Translations under genes and position numbers: made by a program
Assembly (NCBI GenBank): GCA_905221605.1
Contig: CAJNDS010002369.1
Coordinates: 62,001 to 126,000, forward strand
Direction of reading: 5' to 3'
DNA from: Symbiodinium natans
Taxonomy: Eukaryota > Sar > Dinophyceae > Suessiales > Symbiodiniaceae
DNA length: 64,000 bases
Part shown: positions 47,020 through 55,849 of the stretch, one piece after another
How positions within the stretch are numbered: position 1 is the first letter of the stretch
How the letters are laid out: each line of letters opens with the position of its first letter
Notes under the pieces: generated by a model
What the model was told of the DNA's origin: nothing
The model's database searches: none
What the model saw: the letters and a program-made list of their open reading frames with translations, nothing else

Positions 47020-48680
47020 AGGCACGGTGCAACACAGAGGGCGCTGGACAGGCTTGTCACAGTCACGCCCGGCTGAGCGGCTTGCCCCCATGCGTGAGCA
47101 GAGCGTTTCCCAAAAGCCTGGGAGTTGGCCAACCTTCGTCAAACACACCACTCTCTCGCATGCTTTCGCCCTCTTGGGGGCTTCGAAACCCTCCCAAGAC
47201 CCCCTAACCACAGTGAAACAACAAGAGTGCTCAGAAGAGAAAGCTTCACAAATAATGCAAACATGATGCTGGATCGCTGCCGCACCGTCGATAAACCCCC
47301 TGACATCTTCCTTGCTCCAACGCTGCCCGAACCAGAGCCGGACTTGAAATGTCATCGGGGCCGAACCACAGGAGGCCCTGAGGAGAGATGCACTCTGCAA
47401 TGCAGAGCATTGCAGAGCATTGCAGAGCATTGCAGAGCATTGCAGAGCATTGCAGAGCGCAGCAAACTACAGCAAAGGTACGCAAAGGTCCATGTGCCTG
47501 GTAGTTGCCGGCATCGTCCTGACACCAGACATGGCGGCATGGCAAACCATGGCGTTGACATCTCACCAAGAACACTTCCGCTGCACAGTGCCCACACCTC
47601 CCTCAAGCTTGCAAGGCGTCCGCGGAAGTTCACGGCCATGGAACAGGCCTCAGCTAGCTGGAGTCGGGACACGCTCCGCATTCTTGCGACTTGAGAGCCC
47701 GACACGGGCCCCAAATATTCTTGCAATGTATGCAGTTACAACATCGTTCCTTGAAAGGGCAGATAGAGCGCAGTTACGGCAACAAACCGACGGAACAGCG
47801 AGTTGTTCTGTCTCAGTTTCGTCGAGAGAGGCACTTGCCTGTCCGCGGTGAGCATGGCCTCAAGCAGTCAGTTGTGCGTTGTTGGAGTACGTTGGAGTAC
47901 ATGAAGACCGGGTCGAGGAACGGACCTGCAGCTGCCTCACTTTCTGCATGTTAATGAGATAGCTGCGGCCTCGAACTCTGAATGGCAGATAATGGCAGCA
48001 TACTGCATACCGTGTCACTATGTCACAATGTACTGTAGAGAGGACAGTGGAACAGTTGACTGACTGTTCAGAGCCAGACAGGTTGGTCTTCCACGCAGAA
48101 TCTTGCTGGTAAGGGAGTTCAAGACATACGCTGGCGAGAAGATGAAGTCGTACTCAGGCCTAGTCGAGACTGTGCAGCGGTGCGCACCAAGGTGAAATCA
48201 TGCTCCAGAAGGCATCCTGACTCATGGCAGCTCGGCTAGGCACCGGCCGATGGCACGAAAGCGTTGCTCATGGAAGTCCAGCTTCCGCTCGGGTCTCAGG
48301 GAGACTGGCGTGAGCTTGCGCGTCAGCATGCTGAAGATCCTGTAGTAGGTATACCTCCCAGGTCTTTGCACTGCGTTCTGCTACTTTGCCCAAGAAGCCT
48401 AGAAGTTTCATGACAGGGCGCCCGTCGGCTATGGTGTGCGACAGTGAGACGATGAGTGCAAACTGATCACCTTACTAGACTGACACTGCTCCACACTTCG
48501 GCTATCACAGCCTCGTGAAGCTGAGGAATCGGCGCGAACCGTTGCACACAGTCACTTTCAGCAAGGGCTCACTTGAGTCTCGCAGGCATTCTGCTCCGGA
48601 CCTGCAAGCATATCGGCATGCGTTTTTTGTGTTTTTTGTTGGGGTCTAAGGGGATGTATAATCGGAATGGAGATCTAAAA
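47020..48680. other. Unassigned sequence
   Basis: Other than the 10-bp tandem repeat near 47.4 kb I recognise nothing. Confidence 0.4.
47397..47458. repeat. Tandem repeat, 10-bp unit GCATTGCAGA
   Basis: Six near-perfect copies, with TGCA inside each unit making it partly self-complementary. Like the CTTTGTCTGT array the unit length is 10 bp, so no reading frame is preserved. Confidence 0.97.
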
Positions 48681-48682
48681 GG

Positions 48683-49240
48683 TCATGTCAGCCGCAGACC
48701 TGGCCTTACTTCGGCGCAGGAACCACTCAGCTTCTGTGAAAGGACGTCGTAGGGCATGTCGGGCTGTATGTCAAGCATGTCAGGCCTGAGACTAAGTGCA
48801 CTGGGCGAATGGCAGCTGAGATGGAGGCTCTCCTCTGATGACGTGCTGCAGAGCAGCCCGATGCTTTGGAACGATCGGCTTGCGGCTTCTTCGCCGGCAT
48901 CCTCTGCGTAGTGAAGAAGCACGCGATCCTGCACAGTCTGCGACCGTCTAAGATGGTCAGAACACAAAGGGTCAGTCGTTCCGGGCCATCTTCGGCTTCT
49001 CACCCGGTTTGGACTCTCATCCGTGTGGAGTCCAAAGGGCACAGGCTGTCGGCACAGGCATGGCAGCTCATAGCAACCATCACGATGGCAGCAGGCAGCC
49101 CTTGAGGTCTCACTTTCATCCTCTCCTGCCTCTGCTGATGTCCGCGCGAGGCTTCCTGCCAACCAAGGGTTCGCAGCCACCACCGCCACAACTCTCAGTC
49201 GAAGCCAGTCGATGGGAGGAGTACCAGTGCAGAAGCTCAC
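48683..49240 (-). CDS. Candidate coding region, protein not recognised
   Basis: A 185-codon open frame ending in TGA. The C-terminal half has protein-like composition (RRSQTVQDRVLLHYAEDAGE, then SLRPDMLDIQPDMPYDVLSQ). There is no ATG at the upstream end, so if real it begins at an acceptor inside the frame. No domain was recognised. Confidence 0.3.
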   Translation of the reverse strand: MSFCTGTPPIDWLRLRVVAVVAANPWLAGSLARTSAEAGEDESETSRAACCHRDGCYELPCLCRQPVPFGLHTDESPNRVRSRRWPGTTDPLCSDHLRRSQTVQDRVLLHYAEDAGEEAASRSFQSIGLLCSTSSEESLHLSCHSPSALSLRPDMLDIQPDMPYDVLSQKLSGSCAEVRPGLRLT

Positions 49241-50500
49241 CTCAGCAGCGTTGTGGGGGTGGGGGATGGTCTCATTGCAAGCCCAAGTTCAATTAGTAAA
49301 GCTGATCTTTGAGACTTCTAGCGCGTCTTGTGCTACGACAGTGAAGCTGTGTCTCTTGTAGAAAAGTACTACTGCAAGGTGCTCTCCCAATCTCTGCAAT
49401 TTCAGAACAGGTAAGGGAAGTCGCTGTTGTTATGCCCCTGAGCATGAGGAACAAGTCGTTGCTCTCCTCATCAAGAAGTGGCACGTCCTGACATCAGAAC
49501 AGTTCCACAAACTTAACCCATGCAGCCCTGAAAGATTTGACTCCCACACAGCTTCGTCGGTTTCAGTCCCAAACGCCAAAAAGGAACATGCAGAAATTCG
49601 TTGACGCCTCACTTCGCTGCACTTCGCTTCACTGTCGGAGGCAAGCGAAATGCTGGAGGCACGATGGTACTAAACCCATGTACCTGCGTGAGCGATTTCT
49701 GTTGCAACTTTCTGAGCTCTGTTAGCGCTTTGGGAGGGGTGGGGAGGGGGGTGAGTGTGTGGCGGTGGTGTAGTGGCGGTGGTGATTGGGGTACGAGTAT
49801 GTTGGGCAAGCGCGGTCGTGAACACACGTGAAGACATGATGCGACGCGGAGTCCTTGGAGCGGGCCCGTGCGTCAGCACGCCTGACTCGGAAACGTCCAG
49901 GATTGGTCCCAAATTTTCCCGCGAACGGGAGATTGCGGGCATTGCAGTCGGAGCCACAGAGAAGAAAGCCGGCAGTGAGCAAGGCTGCAGCGGCTAAGCA
50001 CCTCCACAGCAGGAGCTTCCGAATGCTTCCGAACTGTGCTGCAAGGCAAAGCCAGCGCCCTCCGGATCCCTCCGTCAAGCCCCAAAAATGTTGTGGCCGA
50101 GGCTCTGCAGCAGACATGGACTTCGGCTCATGAGAGGCTCGGTCCAGTCCAGGATCGTGCTTTAAAGGTGCCCCGCTCGGCCGCCATTGCCGAGGAACAT
50201 GCAAGAATTCTTTGAAGCGTCTGCAAGCTGCGCAGGCTGCAGGTGTGCAAGTGGCAAAAGCTGTCGATAGCACCAAGCGCATGCACACAATGCACACTGA
50301 ACAATCAGAGGCATCACAGGCATCCGAAACAAACTCCGACGCCTGTGAGGCCTGCAATCTGGTCTGCTATCCAAACCAAGCCAGCAAAGCGATCACCAAA
50401 CTGGAGCTCCGCGAAATGCCCTTGGCGCAGTAGCAAAACACCTGGCCACGTGTGAACTAGATGCTGGTCACGCGATGTCATGCACATCATCACCGAAACC
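49241..50500. other. Unassigned sequence
   Basis: GGTGG-rich simple sequence near 49.73-49.80 kb. A minus-strand frame at about 49.93-50.10 kb contains a signal-anchor-like segment (RKLLLWRCLAAAALLTAGFL), which could be a real N-terminal exon but has no supporting splice partner. Confidence 0.35.
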
Positions 50501-50503
50501 GTT

Positions 50504-51322
50504 CTAATTACACGTCACAGGCATGCGCGAAACAGCATCGCTCCAATAGTCCCTCCATAATCCCACAGAGGGCTCAACTTCTAAGCATGGCCAACACTCA
50601 TAGGGCTGCGCCTTGCCACCTTTCGAGCGCGCCTTAAGGTGGGAATCATATAAACGGACTTGTCGCAGCTTGAGACCGTTTAGGACCACCTCGCCACCGT
50701 GCTCAAGGTACAAGCACTCTTTGCAGAATACATTTTTTTGGCTCAGCTCCATCGGCCACGGCACCTCCTCAAGGAGTGATGCAAAACTAGCCGGCTCTTC
50801 CCGCCTCTTGCTGGAAAACAGGACCTACTCCTCTGTAAATCAATGTGCTGAGGCGTGGCATTCGGGCGTCCACGCTTGCACCGGGGCAGTAACGCTTCAT
50901 TCTCGCGCCCGCAGCCAGCCGAAACACTGGGCACTGGTGCCAAGCCCTCAGCAGTTGGCCTTTGCGTACTCCAAGCCCTTGTCGATTTCCTTGCTGAGCT
51001 GGTCCATTGCCTGCAGCCAAAACCACAAACCACACCAAGAAAAAAAGAGAGGCTCATGTTGGCACGAGATTCACAGTTCTTCACAATACGGCACGCCCCT
51101 CCAGAATCAGATGCTGTATTTCTTCTACTAGAGGAACGCGCGCTGACGAGGACGGAGTAAGAACCTGACCTCCTTTAGTCGGCCCTGCTCATAGCTGTTC
51201 AGGGTGCCGATGCCATGGATCGTCTCAACTCCCTTGGTGCCAAAGGTCACCTGACATATTTCCATGAATGTGCCCCATTCGCAGTCTTGTGCGCCAGTGT
51301 ACCCCGACCACTTTTTTATGAC
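50504..51322 (-). CDS. Unidentified gene with two CxxC pairs, three exons in phase 0
   Basis: Exons: 51322-51170 after GTCTGCCAG (VIKKWSGYTGAQDCEWGTFM, then EICQVTFGTKGVETIHGIGT; GT donor), 51010-50960 after GGCTGCAG (AMDQLSKEIDKGLEYAK; GC donor) and 50764-50504 after TTGAGGAG (VPWPMELSQKNVFCKECLYL to the stop). All three join in phase 0. The last exon has CKEC and, about 45 residues later, CWPC, with a conserved-looking YDSHLK between. Two CxxC pairs at this spacing could bind one zinc ion. I do not recognise the family. The upstream part of the gene lies beyond 51.33 kb and was not found. Confidence 0.68.
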
Positions 51323-51553
51323 CTGGCAGACGCTCAGCCGGCCTTGGACGAGAAGTACGGAAGTTCCGTAACTGTGGAGGCCACGTAGGCGCACTCATCC
51401 GTCGGAGTGCCAGCCAGGCCCTTCAGGACCTACCGGGCATGCCACAGATCTAAGCTTGCAACTCATGGCTTGGAACTAATGTGGGAGAGCGGGGGAGGGC
51501 GGGGGGGGGGTGCGGCAGACTAACGCCATATTGAGAACATGCATGTCTAGAAG

Positions 51554-51917
51554 TCCGCCGAGGCCTCGGGCCGAAGGTGTCTAGGTTGTGAGAACAGGCA
51601 CCAAACCAAGGCCACACGGCCCCCTTTTTTTGCCTGGAATGGGTACCTCCCCGTAGGTGACCGGGATCAGATATGAAAGCGTTTGCCCGGACCAGGGACA
51701 ACCAAACCCCCCCCCACCTGGCAGGCTGGCAGCCCACCCTTTCGGGTTTAATCCCAGCTGGCCTTTTTTTGGTTTGACATGGGTATGTTTGGGGTATGTT
51801 TTGTAGGCAAGAGTGGGAGCAGACGGTGCAGGCCCCGCCTCCCCAAACCCCCCCACGTCCCTCCTCTCTGGGAGCTGCATTGGGCCAGGCCGAGGCGGGT
51901 CACGTAGCTTTAAATTA
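51554..51917 (+). mobile_element. Dispersed element, copy B (about 364 bp)
   Basis: Shares with copies A and C the left end (TCCGCCGAGGCCTCGGGCCG, then GGTTGTGAGAACAGGCA) and the right end (GGCCGAGGCGGGTCACGTAG, then TTTAAATTA). With copy A it also shares the TTTTTTTGCCT..AATGGGTACC segment and a following C-tract. Unlike A and C it has no telomere-like tract, so it may be an internally deleted form or the ancestral short form. Confidence 0.78.
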
Positions 51918-51919
51918 TG

Positions 51920-53118
51920 TGTACGTAGTTCACGAAGTTCTTGTTACTTTTTTCAACGCATGAAACTTCGCCAGGGAGCTACCCTTTTCTTTTCTGACAC
52001 CGCGCCAACCCAACAGCTTTCCCAGAATCGCGAGCAGAACGACTTTGCATGCAAATCCCATATGCGCCTCAGGATCACGTAAGTGCACATCTACTACGTA
52101 AGATTCTCCTTTTCTCACTTTTCGCAAAGTACATCAGAAATCTTGCATGACAGTATCTGAATCTCTTCTCTTCCAGGCAGCTAGCCGAGTCACGTGAGGA
52201 TATACATGCAGCTGAGGGTTGTTTGTATGCTCACGATCTGCTTAACACTTAAAACACTTGTAAATACCTGTGCCCCTTCCCTATGAAGCTCTGCCAAGTG
52301 TAACCACGTCCTGTAATGTACGAGAAGCTCATTCTAGGATGCTTGGAGCATTGACGTAATTCAGGATGCAGCCCTAGCCATCGAACCTCCGGAACTTTTC
52401 GCGGAGGCCCCAAGTTTCTTTTTTTCAATTTCCGAAAATGGCTGAAATATCTAACCTGGAGACCCCCGCGCAGGATTTCACCTCCATCGACCGAGAAAGC
52501 CGGCTCTGGCGACTCTAGTCCCCTGAACGACATGTATGTTCATACATCGTTCAGGGCCGCAACCACTCCTCCTCCTCCGGGGTCGGTTACGCGACTTCAA
52601 GTCAACATTGCGAAGGATGCGGCAGGACAACGGTTCACATGTTGCAGGTCGACATGGGTCAACATTGCAAAAGATGTGGCGGGGCCACATCTTTTGGGCC
52701 AACATGGGTCAACATAGAATGTCCACGATTCTGTTGCTTTAACCTTAAGCCTTAAGCGTTGCAGGGTCACACGTTTGTCATGTTGAACATAGTGAAAAGG
52801 TGTGGCCGGAGCCCTGTGGCTGTTGACACTTTTAAGACGCGAAGACAGGTTCAGGTGCCCCCAACGACGACAGGTAGCCCGATCCTTGTGACCTATGAGT
52901 GTTGACACCTTCGACAGACAACGAGGTCCGAGCTGCCTCCAGATGGAAAAAAGGGAGGCGGAGGGAGGCGGAGGGAGGTGGAGGGAGGAGGGAGGTGGAG
53001 TGACGGAGGCGGGGGGCAATGGAATGAGATCATGCACCCTTGCTATCCCTTATTCCTAAACCTGTGCCGAGTCATGTGTGTGCATGTGTGTGTGTAAGTC
53101 AAGGGGGCACAAGAGGTC
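51920..53118. other. Spacer with simple repeats; expected 3' exons of malate dehydrogenase not seen
   Basis: Contains a tandem repeat (52596-52712) and GGGAGGCG/GGGAGGTG runs (about 52.95-53.01 kb). I looked here on the minus strand for the C-terminal third of malate dehydrogenase and did not find it. A minus-strand frame near 52.25-52.53 kb has no motif. Confidence 0.45.
52596..52712. repeat. Imperfect tandem repeat with GTCAACATTGC motif
   Basis: GTCAACATTGCGAAGGATGC, GTCAACATTGCAAAAGATGT and GTCAACATAG start successive units of about 50-57 bp. Each ends with AACATGG or GACATGG. The unit also holds ACATCTTTTG / AAAAGATGT, which pair with each other. Confidence 0.75.
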
Positions 53119-55843
53119 CTTGCTCCCGAAGCGCGCGCCGGAGTAGGCCATGGACAGCGTGGCGCTGCCTTTGCCAGCCTTGGCCTCCACAACCTCTGCG
53201 GCGTTTTTTTGCTTTGTCAGGAAGGGCTCGGGGACTCGCGAGCCTCGGTGCCACCATCCTGGGTGCGCTTGTCCAGTGCTGGGATCCTCGGCTATCCGAA
53301 AGCCTGAACGCACTCTGCACTTTGTGATCACACTCAGCCAGCGCGCTTGTCAGCAGAGATCGTTGCAGACGTGGGGTCCTTCCGTGCATCATGTCTCCAT
53401 CACAACACGGCACCGCTTAGGCTCGGCATCCACTGCGCAGAACAGCAAGTCAAGTCCTGAGAGAAGACTGGCATGATGGTCACACCTGCATGCCCACCGA
53501 TGACTGGAACCTCAATCTCCGTGGGCGACTTGCCCGTGATCTCGGCGACGAACTTGTTTGCGCGGACAATGTCCAGGGAAGTCACGCCCACAATCTTCAG
53601 TGGGTCAAGACCTAAACAAAAAGCAGCGCTCAAACCGAGGTGACTAGCATGGCAGTTTTGCAAGTTCTCGGGCCTTTGTTCTTGTACAGCTGGGCCATTG
53701 CAGGCACAATGGAATTCACCTTTGGTGCTTTACCAGTTTTGCAACGGAAGCAAACGAAGGCAAGCGAGACTTTAGCAGCAATGTGCAACCATGGTACAGG
53801 ATTCACAATGAGCCCAATGACCTCAGCAACACAGCGGTTGACATTTCACTTCATTGCACCATGAGCAACCCTTACGAGACCCGTGCTGCGTCCGGGCAGA
53901 ACTTCGCGCAAGCCTCCACGACGCCCTTGGCAATGCCAGCGTTCACGTTGAAGAGGTCATCGCGAGTCATGCCTGGCTTTCGAGGCACCTGCAGGCACTG
54001 TCTGCGAGGCTTTGTGCTTCGTCCTGTGCTTCGTCCGTGGTCTGCTAAACTATACTCTGTGCATGGTCATGTGGCTGTTCGGATGAGAAATCTGGCTCAG
54101 AGACTCGCGAGGATCAGAGCTGAGCTGTCCGCTCCGGCGGGCACGAGCACAAGGTGGCATCCCGTCAGGCACTCTTCCAACTGGTCCACCGCAGGCTTGG
54201 AGGGGTCCGTGGCGTAGCCGACCACCTGCACAAGACATGAACCGCTCTAACTTCCAAGAGAATTTGAAAATCCGCCGAGGCCTCGGGCCGAAGGTGTATA
54301 GGTTGTGAGAACAGGCTACCCTACCCCCCCCCCCCCTACCCCCCCCCCCCCTACGCCCCCCCCCCCCTTTGCTTGAGGGCCCGAGGCTCAATTAAGTGAC
54401 GAGCCGAAAAGTCTAAGCTTGAACCTCTTGCACTCGAAGCTCCAAACCCCTAAACCCTAAACCTTATAGCCTAAGCACTCAACCCTCAAACCCTCAAACC
54501 CTCAAACCCTCAAACCCTCAAACCCTCAAACCCTCAAACCCTCAAACCCTCAAACCCTCAAACCCTCAACCCTCAACCGTCACCCCTCAACCCTAAAACT
54601 AATCCCTAAAACGAATCCCTAACGGGAGCGCCCGTGGAAGCACACCCGCGCCATGCTCGCCCAGCCCGAGGCAAGCTACGTGCACTGCCCTGGACGCCTA
54701 TGTGACCCTGTGCAGCTGCGGATGACGCGAACATGCGCCGGGCGCTGCGCTGGGCCAGGCCGAGGCGGGTCGCGTAGCGTTAAAATTAAACTACGCAAAC
54801 GCAGCTTCTCGAATTTCCCAGGTCAGGGCTCACCGTAGCTAAGCCGTAGCTAAGCATAGCTCAGCCAAGGGCACGGAAGGCTGCCGTTCTGTTTACACGT
54901 GTGATTTCAGCAGTGCTTCCCTTCAGCTGGGCTTGTCAAAGACAGGGCTGAGAAGCCAATGCAACGCAGTCTTCGCGCGAGCAGCCTGCTTTCCTCCCGA
55001 CCTGACTTCCTCTTCCAGAGACTCAAAACGCCAGTCCAACATCTCTCGAGGAAATACCTGCAGAAAACTCATGGACTGAGTTGCCTGACGCGGTGGACGC
55101 TTGGCAGCTCCCAAGTATGGATTTCTCTTATCACGGCGCAGTATGCGCTCCAATTTGTCCGTTTCCATGATGTCCCGAGCGGTGCGGCCCACGCATCGCA
55201 TTCGCGTCAAAGTCCGAGCTTGTGAGACAGCTGGGAATCGGTGGAACCTCCTCGTAGTCCATGCCATGAGAGAGGAAATCTGCCAAAAGCCACCAAACTC
55301 TTCCGAGCGTGGGCGGGCTTGAACTTGAGCTCAGATACCTAAAGCATCTCCTGCGGCATGCCGCTTCTGCACACACAACACATCATTCGTGTAGCCCACC
55401 AGCCACTGGAGCCAAATGCTGCGCATGCTAGGTTGTGATGCCCTCGAACCTCAAGCCGGAGTTTGATTTGAGAAGCTGTAAACATCCGTAAACCATGCTA
55501 TGGAGGCGGCCTAAACCCTTCTGCACGGAAGTCAGCATAGAACGGAGTCAGATGGGCATGCACTGTTCAGACCTTGCTTGGAAACTCGAGATGGCCAAGG
55601 TCCGCTGCAACTCCTGCAGGAGGCACCTTGCGACAGGCTTTTAGCAAGATGTGATGGATGCCCTTCTGTACTTGGCGAGTGGCTGCAGCCATGGTGACGT
55701 CCTGGACGGAAACCTTCATCGTCGCACAGGCAAAGCTATCCCCAGGCGACGAGGCAGGATCGAGCCTCTTTGACCGACTCGTTCATGGCCATGAGCATGG
55801 TCAGTGGTTGCCCAATCCCTCCTGCACCTCCATTGATGCACAC
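53119..55843 (-). CDS. MDH: Malate dehydrogenase (NAD-dependent), 11 exons
   Basis: Interconverts malate and oxaloacetate with NAD. Exons: 55766-55843 (Rossmann loop [10 protein letters not shown]), 55690-55713, 55573-55626 ([15 protein letters not shown]), 54133-54225 ([17 protein letters not shown]), 53887-53988 ([18 protein letters not shown], with substrate-binding Arg), 53798-53821 (VIGLIVNP), 53674-53719 ([15 protein letters not shown]), 53457-53611 ([22 protein letters not shown], with catalytic His), 53345-53378, 53244-53278 ([10 protein letters not shown]), 53119-53193 ([19 protein letters not shown]). The lengths sum to 720 nt (240 codons) and every join keeps the frame. Donors: GC mostly, GT three times, GA after 53457 and 53119. 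The sequence is of the mitochondrial/glyoxysomal-like MDH type. Start codon, any targeting peptide and roughly the last 70-90 residues were not located. A dispersed element (copy C) lies in the 1.35-kb intron between 54226 and 55572. Confidence 0.96.
54325..54367. repeat. C-rich tract within element copy C
   Basis: Three runs of 9-10 C separated by TACC/TACG. Comparable C-tracts are at the same position in copies A and B. Confidence 0.95.
54440..54620. repeat. Telomere-like tract with expanded CCCTCAAA units
   Basis: CCCTAAACCCTAAA words at the left grade into about ten perfect tandem copies of the 8-bp variant CCCTCAAA (about 54.48-54.57 kb), then degenerate CCCTCAACC and CCTAAAAC. The dinoflagellate telomere unit read on this strand is CCCTAAA, so one extra C per unit has been amplified locally. 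Confidence 0.9.
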
Positions 55844-55849
55844 CTTAGG

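Larger units (their letters stand above)
54271..54788 (+). mobile_element. Dispersed element, copy C (about 518 bp), inside the MDH intron
   Basis: Left end TCCGCCGAGGCCTCGGGCCG followed by GGTTGTGAGAACAGGC, then C-tracts, a GAGCCGAAAAGTCTAAGCTT segment (shared with copy A), a long CCCTCAAA tract and the right end GGCCGAGGCGGGTCGCGTAG, CGTTAAAATTA. It sits 46 bp beyond the acceptor end of the malate dehydrogenase exon starting at 54225, in antisense orientation to that gene as written here. Confidence 0.82.

Noticed and set aside
50739-50756. TTTTTTTGGCTCAGC, similar to the spliced leader end
   Set aside because: It is the complement of coding sequence (ELSQK) in a supported exon.
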